Positions 51,900 to 64,000 of a stretch of DNA of 64,000 bases are shown piece by piece. Each line of letters opens with the position of its first letter. Within the stretch, counting starts at the first letter, position 1. The notes under the pieces were generated by a model that did not search any database, was not told the DNA's origin, and saw nothing but the letters and a program-made list of their open reading frames with translations. Where the stretch lies: assembly GCA_035079385.1 (NCBI GenBank), contig JAVHKY010000059.1, positions 2,096,001-2,160,000 on the forward strand. The letters run 5' to 3'. The DNA comes from Aspidiotus rigidus (Eukaryota > Arthropoda > Insecta > Hemiptera > Diaspididae). A program made the position numbers and the translations under genes.

Positions 51900-52515
51900 A
51901 ACAAACAAGTCCTCCCCATACCATCTCGCAAATCAAAATTTTTCCAAGTCCCAACCCTATCATAATAGATTTTTCGCAGGTCCCTTCCTATCATAAAACG
52001 ACGGCTTCCTTTACGAAGTTAAACGAGGAACGCAGGGAACCTGTTTTATGAGTCATATGAGATTTGATATTGAGAATTCAAGAAAGCCTAGACCTAGATA
52101 AAGGTAGTATAAAGAAGGCCTGGACCTACTATAAGCCTAGTATAATATAGTTTGAGAATCTAAATTTTTCTCGAATCTCGAGCTGTTTATGATAAGAGGG
52201 GGACTTAGAAAAATTCCTATCTTATATGGCTCGAGGGTCGACATTTTTTCCAAGTCCCCCTCCTATCATATATAGCTTGAGAGTCGAAATTTTTTCAAGT
52301 TTTTTTCTGAACGGCGCACGGCAAATTTCTCAAAAAGCCCCCCATAAAACAGGTTCCCTATTAATAGTACGAAAATCGAAATTTTCATAGGAACCCCTCC
52401 CCCATCACAGTTGAAATCTTTTCAAGTTTCGTAACCTAATTTAACTTCGGTTAGGTCGGCGCGGACGTCCTGAGAATCCCCCCCCCCTCCTTCGCCTATA
52501 AAAGAGATAACAGGT
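51900..52515. repeat. Dispersed/inverted TCCTATCATA - TCGAGAGTCGAAATTTTT phrases
   Basis: The phrases AAGTCCCCCTCCTATCATAT and GCTTGAGAGTCGAAATTTTT recur in direct and inverted order (about 51935, 51960, 52170-52210, 52240-52300) and also near 30920-31030. A foldback-prone, non-coding tract containing AGGTTCCCT/AGGGAACCT inverted pairs (52035, 52350). Confidence 0.6.
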
Positions 52516-53640
52516 TCCCCTCTAAAAAATTATTATAACCCTGAACAAACTAAGAAAAATAACTTTTTTATTCAATTGGCTCGAAATTTTGTCCATAAAA
52601 CTTTCGTGAAGCCTCTTAGCTTCAGGCCTGAATCTCTATGAAAATTGTAAACGAACCCATTGCACTAAAATGACTTCACTTCGAACATTTCTTTTGGAAG
52701 GGGGGGGGGGATAGGAGGAGGTATGGAGAATTTTTCTAAAACTTGAACATTGCTCAAGAACCTTCTGACGAAATTCTATTGAGCATATTTGTATTCATCA
52801 TTCGATTATCCCTCTTGCATAGCAATTATTGTTTCTTGTACTCCTTGCAGTTTTGTAAGGTTGCAAACCTATCCAAAATCTTGGGTTGGTTAAACTGTTT
52901 CCTTATCGGATGTTTCACGTTTGAATGGTAGGTCGAGAACAACTCCGTTCATGTTTCGATCTTACTAATTTGCAGTGAATATGAACTACAATATATCTGT
53001 GAATATTGACCCACACCTCTGCCAGTGCGAGATCCTCCGGCCACTTTTTTATTTTTGAAAATTCGAGTACACATCAAAATTTAAAATAGACAAACAGTCT
53101 CAAGGACGTAAAACATTCTTATAGCTTGAGGCATGGGTAAAAGAGACAACTTTCCGAGATGGTCGACACGGATGGCAAGAAAAGCGACCTTAGAGAACTC
53201 GCAAAAAAAAAATAGAAATTTTTGAATGACGTCGTTTGGGACGGTGAAAACTTCCCGTTGGAGCTGCATTAGATAACCGGACAAAAAAGGCACTCCTTGG
53301 ATAAGTGTACTAGATGATCTGGAAGTCAGCTTGGGTGAGACTTGGGACTCGAAAAATTTTACTTACAATTGTGCTGAAAATGAATGTAGGACGTCTCGAG
53401 TTACTATTCTGTAGATACAATCTCTTACGTATACTTAGTTTTCCACTTCTAAAATTCTAGAATTTTATTCCCTCCGACATAGTATAGAAAATAGAATCTG
53501 CGCACTTAATGTATTCATTGTACGACAAGAAAGTGAAAATTATTCCACGCTCGTGACAGTATCGTAGAAAACCTGTATAGTGTCGAAAAAGGACGAACGT
53601 TGAGAAAAAAAAAAATATATATATATGTTACAGTCCTCAA
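52516..53640. other. Non-coding, nothing supported
   Basis: A G run at 52700-52709 and an (AT)n tract at about 53615-53627. No gene recognised. Confidence 0.4.
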
Positions 53641-53645
53641 TGATA

Positions 53646-54245
53646 TTAGACGATAATTAAAAAACCTGATCCAGCGATTAAAATGAAGATACGAGATGTA
53701 ATGAAACCGGGTACGAATAGATTTACGGAGTACACTTTGGCCGAAAGCTTTTCACCAATCAGTATACGACTCGCTGATTTGTGTAAGTTATGTGAGTTGA
53801 TAGATGAGACAGTTTTAGTTGCATAATTAGGTAGAGGAGCGGTCAGGGGAAAAGAGATCCACGGTTCACGTAAACGATTCAGTCCATTCAACAATTTCGA
53901 TACAATCTTGATATTTTTGAAAACTGAATGATAATTTGTTTTCGCCTTCGGTAATAATTTTCCAGTTGAACTAAACGTTCACATATCGCTTGGTGTTTCT
54001 TTTGTTCGATACGTCGCATCATGTAGGGATGTTGCGAGGCTATTTTCCTGATGATGATGTTTTTAATTAATTTCAACAGCGGCCTTGGTGATTTTGAGAT
54101 TAATTTGCTGTATTAGTTGCAAAACGAGGCTCTTGAAAGACAGGAGGTATAAGCGAATTTTTTGTAAAAGTAGAAAGATTAGATGATAGTCAGCCTCCAA
54201 GTAGGTATGCATGGAGATATCAAGGGATTCGAGTACATTTGTCAT
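53646..54245 (-). pseudogene. Unrecognised small coding candidate in three overlapping frames
   Basis: Three minus-strand frames follow one another with overlaps of 7-14 bp. The first (54245-54063) starts MTNVLESLDISMHTYLEADY and is leucine-rich. The second (54076-53888) is basic (RRIEQKKHQAICERLVQLEN). The third (53894-53646) ends in a hydrophobic helix, ITSRIFILIAGSGFLIIV, then a stop. Joined, they would be a protein of about 200 residues with a C-terminal membrane anchor. Either short introns (for example a 62-nt GTGAAC...TTCAG interval near 53940-54000) or two frameshifts separate the parts. I do not know the family and chance is not excluded. Confidence 0.25.
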
Positions 54246-57200
54246 TGTAAATATGATATATGATGGTAGTGATGCTACATTATATATTTTTCTTTATTAT
54301 AAAATACGTAAGTCAAGGCTGCAAATTTGCTAATATATAATATTTTCCTTTTATTACTTATTTCATTGCTACGAGTATCTTTATTCTCTCATCCTTTTGA
54401 TACGATTCTGGAAAAGTAAATTCGTGTCGTTTCTTACGTTTATAGAGCGTGGAAATAAAGGTTTTTGGGTCCCTTGTTCTTGTCGGAGCTCAAGTCAATT
54501 CATATCTTTCTCCTTCTATACTGAAGTCTAGTATTGGAATTGAAATTGTTGGGCCTTTCCCTCCTTCCGGGCCAGTAAACATTGTTCCCACTTGAAGCCC
54601 TCGAATGCAAAGGGCTTCAAGGATTCAAGAGGGGAAACATGGCTTCAATGGGTAGTTTTTCCCAAAGAAGCCCGGAGATCCGAGGAGCTTCAGGTTTGTC
54701 CTTGTTGAAGCCCTTTGAGCCTGGGAATCCAAAGAGCTTCCACTGGGAAAAAAACGGAAACAAAGGGATCAACAAGGTTTCAAATGGGAGGGGTAGTTTT
54801 TTCAACTTTTTTCAGGACTTCATAAGAGAAACAAATTGTCTACAGGGAGGAGTCATAGAGCGAGGGACGAATATCAAATTCTGGATTTTTTTTTTTTTTT
54901 TCTAGTATAAAATGTAAATTTTTCGTCATCGTCGATCGTCGCGGTGAACTTCTTGGGTTCCATAGGACAAAACAGATATCGCTAGAATAAATCAGGAGCA
55001 CTTTCCGTCGGTATTGACCTTTATTTGGTTGACATCTCTCAGTATGCACATAATGGCGAATTAGGTACATGCCATTAGCGAGGTATTTCACACTCTAGCA
55101 GAATCTGGATCTCAAAATCCGACTCACTAGACTACGATTTGTCATTCGACTTCTTACGGTTGGGTCAGTGTTTCAATTTTACGTTTTATTGTCGTGTTGG
55201 TATCTCATAGTCCCGCTATATTTTTGCACCTACTTCGTGTCCTTTGATCAGTAATGTTGCTCGAGCTTTTTGAACTCCGGTGTAAACCAACTTACCTCGA
55301 ATAAAATGTGGTTCGCACTGATATAGAAATGATTACACAAGAATTTGATAATTGAAGGAATGCTCGAATTCACCTTCAGTGTACAATTACCAGGGCATCT
55401 TGATTGCGCCGTTGAATGAAAACTCAACATTATTTATTTTTTTAAAAGATTGCATGCATACCAAGAACCAAGTATTGTTTAGAATTATATTAAGTTATTG
55501 TATCCCATTAATGTATTGAGATAATAAGTGAATTACTGTGAAAAGTACGTCGTTTCAGTTTCAAGGTCGTTTGAACCAATACCTATACTGAATCAACCTT
55601 GAATAGTAATCGATAATATAAGGACTAGGTTGCACGGAATTTGAAAATTCACGCTGTTAATTAAATTCATACCAATACGAAATACGAGTAAATTTACCGT
55701 GTTTTTTCCTCTGTATGAATAAAATACCTTGCAGAATGATTAGATTATACAAAACCTTTACCCGTATGTCATGTATATATAACGGTAATGCTTAAATATG
55801 GGATTTGGATTTATGAACTGCTTTTGCTTTTAATTTCAAGATATCCGTCTGAGTTGAATGTCGTTTTCAATATTTTACAGATTTTTTGAATGACATGAAG
55901 GTGTTTCGTTTGCTGTCTCAATATGACGAGGTAGGAAGCTGGGACTAACTGATATTGGGTGTCATGTCAATTTCAACTCATGGTGTAAATTTTGTGAATT
56001 ATAAGAGGGTCTTTAGATTCGAAATCTGTCGAACCACATTACTTTTTTTCTCTAAATTAACGAGCCTTGCAACTACACTTAAGGTTATGGGCTCGGAATG
56101 GGCAGGTGGGATCATTAAAAATGAATATGAATTAGATAGTATTGCAGATTAATCGTGCTCATGATTTTCTTGTGATTGTTTGAGAAGGAGTATGTGATAC
56201 AGGGAGAGAAGAGACTACAGTCATAATGGTGAAGCCGGATATTTTCTGGAGCTAAGCTGATCTCAAATGTACTATTCTGCTTTATTAGTTAGCTTACAAA
56301 AATACTTTAGGGCTGTCACCGCATCATCAGTTGTACCGCCACTGGAGAACAAGGCCTTGAACATCAATTTTTATTGAATAACACTTCCACAATGCCGCGT
56401 TGTGATTGGTTCCCTCTTTGACCTATACGTGCTGAATTTCAATTGGCTATCTGGTGTGCTGTTATCTTATTAGTTGATTTAGTTCTTCTTCTCATCGCTG
56501 TCAAACTTGATTACATATTGTTCAAGGGGCTGTTTTTCTCATTTTTGCCTTTGCAATCTCCATCAGTTTCCAGATTTGTCACTATTGACCCAAAATAGTT
56601 ACTATTATTGGTCGCTACTTCTATGAAATAAAGAACAAAAGAAGGGCTGAGAAAACGATGATACAGTAAAAAATATTAAGTGCGCCGAGAAAATATACCG
56701 CGTTTTCCCGTGAGCACAAGTGAGTCTGCTCTCCTCAGGAGTAATTTTTTCCAAGTGCAAAAAATCATAACGACTTTTCCTTTCCAACAAACTCGAGTTT
56801 TGCTCCTTGCCCAAAAAGTATCATTTCTCTTCCCCTCCTACCAATGCAGGAGATGGAATGCGCTAGAGTTTATAAGGAAACGTGGGAATATGTGTAGATT
56901 CATCGTTACACTTCTCAAGCTAACGCCAAAAGGTATGGTTGAGCCCGCGGGGGTGTGTGATTTTTGCTCTTTCCATTTTACAAAGCTGCTTCTATGTCCT
57001 CTTCAAAATCTTTCAGATGAAGAAGGCCACTTCTACCAAACGGATCAGTATAATGCATTGGCAAGATAAGAAAGATACACACACCCATACTTCAATGTTT
57101 TTCACGGAAGGGAAAATTCTTAGAAATTTATTTCCTGTTTCCATAATAATTGTTCATTATACAAATACATAGGTCAAGTACTAGAAAACTGCAATCCATA

Positions 57201-57950
57201 AATTTACCGTTTTTCCTGAAAATATTTATCGAGCTGTGTCGGTCAATTTGGAATTGGCTAACTACCGTCATTGCATCCAGCTATCTTCTTTTTCAAGGGC
57301 TGTGTTCAGTTACTAATATTGCTGATCTTTGTGGAAGGTATGATAGTATTAACTAAATCACTGTAGTAATTTTTTGAAGTTACTATTCGGTCTCTTTTTC
57401 TGCTCTCCGAGTCACTTATTGGTCACTTTTTTTTTCAAGTCACTGTAAGACATCACTATTTTTTTCAATGCTGAGTGTTGGCTGGCCTGAAATTGTTATA
57501 ATATCGGCAATAATTCTGGTCCACGATCTCGTCCACTATATTTGCGTACTTCAGACGGCCAAGGTTCCTATGGTATTTGTTTTTTCGCAGCAGGGTGAGA
57601 AGTTCCTCCTCTGTTACGGTAACAAATATGTTTGTCACATTCAATGATCCTCTTAGTCTCCATCTTGTCCAATAGCTCTATCGGCTCCTTGTTGTTTCTG
57701 ATGTTTTATTTAGGTACAAACTGGTGGTTTTTTTATCAAAAATCTGTCTGCTATATCTTTGCCATCTTGTGACATGGTGATTGGATGCTGCGTTGGCCGG
57801 TGGTCTCATCGGACGGTTCGCTTTGTGGATTGAATTTTGGTACTACCGGGTTCATCTCTCACTGTTGAATTTATGTAACGGATCGTAGCTTATTGATGGA
57901 TGAGTAGGACCAGAAATCATATCACGAGGAGAGTGTGAAGGAGCAGTTAT
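54246..57950. other. Non-coding stretch with a small GGCTTC-type repeat
   Basis: At 54590-54740 the words GAAGCCCT / AGGGCTTC alternate and fold back on each other (CTTGAAGCCCT at 54592 against AAGGGCTTCAAG at 54609). The rest holds no recognisable gene. Confidence 0.4.
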
Positions 57951-57954
57951 AGAA

Positions 57955-58145
57955 TTTGAGATCATACGAAGAGGGGATCAGTTATGGAGGATGAACGCAG
58001 TGCCTGCTTCGCAGCAAGGTCCAGTGCGTCATGATTTATCACTTGGATCAAATTATACTCTTGAAAAGGCGGTTTTGAAGCTGGCGCGGTGATATGCAAA
58101 GGCAGAATGGGCGACTGCCTACGGCATTGAACAGAAGGTACCAAA
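57955..58145 (-). pseudogene. LINE RNase H fragment, inverted
   Basis: The minus strand reads EYNLIQVINHDALDLAAKQA, then LRSSSITDPLFV. It matches the last RNase H block (H...D..AKxA) followed by the ITDP phrase seen in the LINE at 58.2-60.8 kb (SVDKAAKQA...ITDPIL). It is heavily decayed and abuts that LINE in the opposite orientation. Confidence 0.6.
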
Positions 58146-58218
58146 ACGTCCCCAGTTGAATTCTATAAATTGTCGAAATCCTATTTTTGAAGAATTTTTT
58201 TTAAAATAAAAATGATGC

Positions 58219-60842
58219 AACCAACCAATCACTCAAATCGAACTCACCTCAACCCTACACAAAAATCTCAAAAATGCATCCCCAGGACCGGACAACATAC
58301 ATGCCACTATGCTCAAAAATCTTCACCCTACCGCTCTTGAATATCTCCTTTCTCTTTTCAATTCGATTTTATCAGAAGGTATCTACCCTTCAGACTGGAA
58401 ATTGGCGTTAATTCTACCTATTCTGAAACCTGGGAAAGATCCGTCTTCCCCCTCTTCATATCGGCCCATTGCCCTCACCAGTGTGTTGGGCAAACTGTTT
58501 CAAAAAATAATTAACAAAAGACTTTGGTGGTTCCTCGAACAAAACAATCTACTATCCCCTGTACAATATGGCTTCAGAAAAGGTCGTAACTCAATTCAAG
58601 CTCTTGCCGACCTCCACACCCAAATTCAACAAGCCTTCCTTTCGAAATCCCCCCTCTATACAATATTCTTCGATCTTCAAGAAGCGTACCCGCGAGTCTG
58701 GAGACATTACATATGTAAACAACTATTTACATTCGGTCTACGAGGAAATCTTCCAAAAATTCTCCAAAGTTTCCTACAAGACAGATTCATCTCCGTCAGA
58801 CTACAAGATAAGCTCTCCTCTCATTATATAATTGAAAACGGTGTTCCGCAAGGAGAAGTACTGAGCGTTCTTCTCTTTTTGGTCGCCATTAACGACCTTC
58901 CATTAAACACCAGCTTCCCAATTTCTCAAAGACTTTTTGCCGACGATTACAGCATCTCGCTCCGCTCTTCAAATACTATCACGGCTCACAGACTCTTACA
59001 AGAATCCTTGGACAATATTTCCTCTTGATGGTCATCTGACCGCGGCTTCCAATTTTCCCAAAACAAAACATTCCTGATCATTTTCCATAAAAAAAAGAAA
59101 TCTCCTCCATCAACTCCCTCACTTTATCTTCAAAATTTTCCAATTAAAACCACTGATTCAATTAAATTTCTCGGACTCTTACTTGATCAAAAACTAACTT
59201 GGATTCCACACATCAAATTACTAAAAGCCAAATGTTTACGCTCGATGAATACCCTAAAATATCTTTCTCACCCTCGACTGGGTTGCAACCGAAAATTTCT
59301 CCTAAATCTGTACAAAAGTTTAATCCGATCACAACTGGACTATGGAGCCCCTATCTACAATCTCGCCAATAAATCGTCTTTAGCTCTTTTGGACACAATC
59401 CATTCCTCATCTCTTAGGCTGGTTTTGGCAGCATTCAGAACGAGCCCTAGTCTTAGTCTGTGTGCCGAGGCAGCGGAACCACCTCTATCTGTTCGCCGAT
59501 CCACCCTCTCTTCGAATCTTCTTATTTCGATATCTCAATTTCCAAATTCCCCCGTTTACAAATCTTTAATCTCTGAAATTAATCCAATTTTTAATCGTCA
59601 ACCAACGAAACATATCCATATTTGCTTAGAAACATCTCTCGCTCGTAATCTCAAAATTTCAACCCTTCCGCCTATCCTGACAGCTACCCCCCATGGCTCT
59701 TCTCCATTCCTGATATCAGACTAGACCTTACGGAAGTCCCTAAAGTCAGCAATTCAATTTATCGAAAACATATAGCAAAACTTATTGACGAATTTGCAGG
59801 TTATACCCTTTGTCTCACAGATGGCTCAAAATATCGCCATAGAACATCTTACGCGTTCTCCATTGGTGGCGAAATGGAGGCATACCGCATACGAAATTCA
59901 GCGTCGGTATACACAGCTGAATTAAACAGTATCCTTGCCTGTATATCACAAATTGCGCAACTACTACCGGAACAAAAATACCTTCTTTTGACTGACTCCC
60001 TCTCGTCTCTACAAGCCATTGCAGATCCTTTCTCAACTAACCCCTTAATTCAACGTATATTTTTGGCTCTCCACACTACGAAATTAATAAACTCTCATAT
60101 CACTCTGGCTTGGATTCCTGGACACGTTGACTTTCCACCTCACGACTCAGTAGATAAAGCAGCCAAACAAGCAACATCTCTTCCTAAAATAACGGACCCT
60201 ATTCTCTCACCGGCAAAAGACCTAAAAGTATATTACGCTTCCTTAATTTCCCAACTTTGGCTTTCCTCTTGGAAAAATTTAACTGACAACAAATTGAGAA
60301 AAATTAAAACCAATCCCTCTTCTTGGTCCTCATCCCACAGACATTCTAGACGAGAGGAAGTCATCTTAGCTCGACTGAGAATGGGACACACTCGTCTTAC
60401 TCATACTCACCTTCTAGCAAACCTTGGCCCACCATCATGTCCGCACTGTCTCGAAGACAATTTAACCGTTGAACACTTTTTCTCTTGCCCGACTTTACAA
60501 CCTCTCCGATCTTCCCTCAACATTTCTATTAATATACAACAAACTCTCAATAACAACTCCGAAACAATTGACTCAACTCTAACTTACTTACGATCTACTG
60601 ACTTTTACAACCACGTTTAACTCCAAACGATGACACCAAAAAAAAAAAAAAAAAAAAAAAAAAAAGAATATTTTTGTTTTCCTTTGTATTTTTGTTTCAT
60701 CTCGGTTCTTTTACATGTATTTTGTTTTCAATTTTTCTACTTTATTAAATACTAAGTTTTTGTAAAAGCAGAACTATCTGCCGAGCAAATAGCCCTTAGC
60801 GCAGCTGCATTGCTCGTAAAAAAAAAAAATAAAAAAAATAAA
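58219..60842 (+). pseudogene. Non-LTR retrotransposon with RT and RNase H, 5'-truncated, disabled
   Basis: The coding frame starts in mid ORF2 (QPITQIELTS at 58222) and runs to 60620. RT motifs are SPGPDNIHA, PILKPGKDPSSPSSYRPIAL, FRKGRNSIQA, FDLQEAYPRVW (the FD aspartate is present, but the D usual before RVW is P), NGVPQGEVLSVLLF and FADDYS (about 58934). The frame then has TGA at 59026-59028, the LGLLLDQKLTWIPHI block, and a frameshift at a run of C near 59686-59692. RNase H follows with its acidic residues in LTDGSK, AELNSI, LTDSLSS and SVDKAAKQA. A zinc knuckle CPHC...H...C ends ORF2. The 3' UTR has A runs at 60640-60665 and 60818-60840. Endonuclease and ORF1 are absent. RNase H places it near the I/LOA group. 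Confidence 0.93.
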
Positions 60843-61156
60843 GATCAATTATATATTTTCAGGCTCTGCCTGCGCGTGAGACAAACTGGAAATGCGTATA
60901 AAAGTTGATGATGAAAACCCTTGACTAATGGGGAGAGAGGGGTGCCTTTTTTGAGTTCGAATACGGGTACCAAAATTGTATTGTCGCCTCTGCTTTCAAG
61001 TAGATCTAAAAAGTACCGAGCTTCCTCCTTCTTTCACTGCATTTTTATTTACAATCTAACTGGCAATGCTATACCATCAGACTGAAGCTCTGAGGTGCCG
61101 CAGTATTATTTATATTTGTAAAAATTAATTCGAATTCTTGTCCTGACGGATTCTGG
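60843..61156. other. Non-coding, nothing supported
   Basis: Flank of the LINE 3' end; no gene or repeat recognised. Confidence 0.4.
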
Positions 61157-61225
61157 TATAAAAAGAAAAACACTTGGTCACCACTTCCGTCCAGTGCAGT
61201 GGCGACAAGTGCTTTCTTTTTTATA
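61157..61225 (+). ncRNA. 69-nt hairpin, microRNA-precursor-like
   Basis: TATAAAAAGAAAAACACTTG and then GTCACCACT pair with AGTGGCGACAAGTG and CTTTCTTTTTTATA, giving a stem of about 28 bp with two small bulges and a loop of about 12 nt. The length and shape suit an animal pre-miRNA, but foldback transposon fragments look the same, and this window is full of them. I cannot match the arms to a known microRNA. Confidence 0.3.
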
Positions 61226-64000
61226 TTCGAATGCCACCGCAGTCATTTATGAGATTTCCTGTATTGTCTCACTTTTGAAATCTCATCCTACCGATGGTAG
61301 ACTTAGTTCAGGTTAATATCTGATCTAGAAAAATCTTACCTGGCCATTTATACTATCGTGGTCCAGATAATAAAATCAGACTCAGACGGTCTTGAGCAGG
61401 TGGTATTTTATGTTTTAGACTCGAAAATTGATGATTATTGTGTCATATTTTTCCACAATAAAAATTTTTTAAGCGAAAATAGGGGAGAGATTAGTTAAGT
61501 ATAAAGGAGCACGTGTAAATAGAGCATTAATGAAATTGAAATTTGTAGATATCGTTAATGTGCCATCGTTGGAATAAAGAGTAACTCATTTTTTCCTAAT
61601 AAGCATTTGAAAAAACTCGTAAGTTTGTCCCAATCTATTAGGAAGGTTTTATCGTTTATCAGATTATTTGTCACTGAAATCTGATAAATTGTTTCAAGTT
61701 TTATCGCATACTTTTTATTAATATCTCAAATAGTATACAAAATTTAATGATGTTCAGTATTTAATAGGTACAATTTTCATATCATGGTATAAAATTACAG
61801 TTAATTATTGCAGTTGGACGTACATAAACGTTCAGGATACGAAGTCGTAAATATCTATTTTGATATACGTTTTGCTATCGTGAGGAAATCGTTTTTTATA
61901 TGGTCAGAAAAGATATAAGAATTCTGAAAAAGTAATTACCAATGAACAATCGACAAAAAGTAAATTACACTATGAAGAGTTTTTCTAGCTGTGTCAAGTG
62001 ATTTTGATACTCATCAACGAAATGTGAAAAAAGTTTTTGAAACGCGCGAAAAGTTTATAATAAAATTCTTCACTTTTTTTAATTGCCAATTCTGGCTTAT
62101 TTTATTGACATTACTGGTTCACAAAATATGTAGAAGCTGGAGAATTACCTATTATCGATAGCTAAACTACCGGTACCTATTTTAAAAGTTTATTCGTGTA
62201 TGCTGAATGAGAAATTTGAGAACATGAAAGCTACCTGGTGAAAATAGTGAGGGGAGCTGAATCATCCAATTCCAAAATTAATCCCATCAAATTATTTTTA
62301 AACAAAATTGATGGATATAAATAAGGCTGCAGCCTTCTCAAAGTTGCTGATCTATTCCACTGAGGGCAAGCCGTGTCCCATTTCATACGTCGATTATGAC
62401 TAATGCCGTACAGGAGGTTCATCGAAGTTGGTTTTAGAGGAGGAATGGATTCATTCATTTTTTCTATTTGCGGATCATGAACAGTTGAGATACCTAGTTC
62501 CATTTTCTCTTACCCTGATGAAGGAGCTGGTCAACTCCCAAAAGTCGGTAATTTGATTTTATGTTATATCTGATGGCAGTGCCTTTCAAGTTCAATTTCC
62601 AAATATACCGTATTTCATCGGGACCAGTTTTATTCTTTTCTAATTTCATAAGGCTGAAGCTATATAAATTTCCTTGAAATCAGTTCGGGTTCTGTCGAAC
62701 AGGAGATTGGTCGTGAACGTTTATTGTGTCCTGCCAAAGAGTCCAAGACTCTAATCTCCGACTCGACATAACCAGTTTGACCCACAGATACAGCCGGACA
62801 ATCTTCCTATCACAAAGCCTGTATATCTTCTCCTCAGGACGAATGCGCTTTGCGACTGTAGGGTCAACTCTTATTTCTCACAATGTTTATTATTGAGCGA
62901 GGATCCGTACGCAAATGGTGGTGCTGGTGAAATAATCGTTAGTATATGAGAGCCTACGAAAGTGCTGGAGAACATCCGAACGACAGTCACGAGATGGATT
63001 TATCTCGCTGTGCCTTGCGAGGTTGGATTTGAGACTAATACCAGCTGCTGATTGAAGTGCTCTTTCTGAGATAATTTTTTCTTACATGACGAATTAATTC
63101 GCATAACGCATCTGTACCACTCGATCTACATACTTGTATTCTATCGCAGTTCCTTCGTGTAGATAAGCCGCGAAAATCAACGTCCGAACGCCCTCTTTTA
63201 TCGCTTTCGTGCAGGTCGCTTTCGACTACCGTGTTGTACGTTTTTGAACAAAATGTAGAATACAATTATCACCTCTACACTATACGTTATGTAGTCCCGA
63301 ATTACATTTGGCTTATGTCCAGATATCGTTCAACATTTTAAATGGAAACAAATACACGATTACGAAGCAGCATCGCGGAGAATTTAATTAAAAAAGAAAG
63401 AAAAGAGAGGGAAAAAAAAGTACACGAAACAGATTTAATTTCTCGATAAGTACGGTAAGGTAAAAACGGAAGCTACCGTTTGCAACAATGGATCTGGGTT
63501 ACAAGTTGGTGTCCTATTATTCATATTCTATGACAATGTATTACTGCTGCTGCTGTACCCATCTTGGCGATCTAATGTGAAAATAAAATTTTGATAACGT
63601 AATTTTTTCTAGACAGTCGACGATAACAAAGATACTATAATGTTTCAATTACCAGTTGTGCACGTAGGATATCCGCTCAATGTTTTTAGAATGGCGTGTT
63701 CGCATATTTGTGGTAGAAAGTTTATTGGCTTTAGTGTTACCTTATTTTTCGTACTGTCATGCTCGGCTCTCCCGTGTAACGGCCTCATCCTCGTTTTCAG
63801 TTCCATTGAGTATTCAAATTTCTTATTTCGAGTTGTAAAGGTGAAAATTAAACCCGCGAGAACGTACCGATCAAGTTTCCGTGAATTAAGTGTGTAGAAG
63901 ATTGCTAAAAACTGGTTCTACGATTAAATTATTGTTGTCCTTGACCTCATTCCTTGAATTCGTCTTGCTGAAAAACAAACCGAACTTTTTTTAGAAACCA
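61226..64000. other. Non-coding or unassigned
   Basis: A minus-strand frame at 62231-62503 (LLYGISHNRRMKWDTACPQW among others) ends at a possible donor and might be an exon, but no family is recognised. At 63691 an ATG opens a frame with a hydrophobic stretch (GFSVTLFFVLSCSALPCNG) that could pass for a signal peptide; no supporting splice or homology is seen. Confidence 0.3.

Noticed and set aside
56680..57069. 129-codon + frame with Cys-rich middle
   Set aside because: No domain recognised, and a second overlapping + frame is equally open.

Overview
The window is AT-rich eukaryotic nuclear DNA. Both recognisable host genes are split by introns with GT-AG borders, intergenic distances are long, and dispersed transposon remnants are dense. 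The two conserved genes (a Vig/SERBP1-type RNA-binding protein and an IMP dehydrogenase) and the element types (RNase H-bearing LINEs, a Penelope-like element with a GIY-YIG domain, piggyBac-type and hAT MITEs) fit an arthropod, most likely an insect. I cannot name the species. I saw no tRNA, rRNA, CRISPR or bacterial operon.

Region 1 (1-6.5 kb) is the only clearly functional coding block. A vig/SERBP1 homologue runs leftwards from its ATG at 2082 and leaves the window before its last exon. An IMP dehydrogenase of 517 residues in ten exons runs rightwards (3295-6105) and has an AATAAA signal at 6438. They are divergent and share a spacer of about 1.2 kb, so they probably share a promoter region.

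Region 2 (7.4-22.7 kb) is a nest of non-autonomous DNA elements. It holds a 1.56 kb piggyBac-like element with TTAA flanks and internal palindromes, a decayed tract encoding proline/lysine repeats, several foldback elements, two copies of a MITE with TA flanks, a hAT MITE with a perfect 8-bp duplication sitting between the arms of another inverted repeat, two copies of a strong hairpin, and a 5'-truncated LINE with a (TAA)n tail.

Region 3 (26.8-49.1 kb) may be one large intron. Two short candidate first coding exons on the + strand (28052-28132 and 48970-49059) both end in phase 0 at GT donors. They could be alternative starts of one gene whose body lies beyond the window. Between them lie a hAT MITE, a decayed Penelope-like element with a MITE inserted, a 1.5 kb field of CTAGTATA-type words, a retroviral-type primer-binding sequence, and a MITE built around CCTATGTGC motifs.

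Region 4 (49-64 kb) holds degenerate tandem repeats, an unrecognised small minus-strand coding candidate near 54 kb, a LINE ORF2 pseudogene of about 2.6 kb (58.2-60.8 kb) abutting an inverted LINE fragment, and a 69-nt hairpin with the shape of a microRNA precursor. Most remaining sequence shows nothing I can support as genic.
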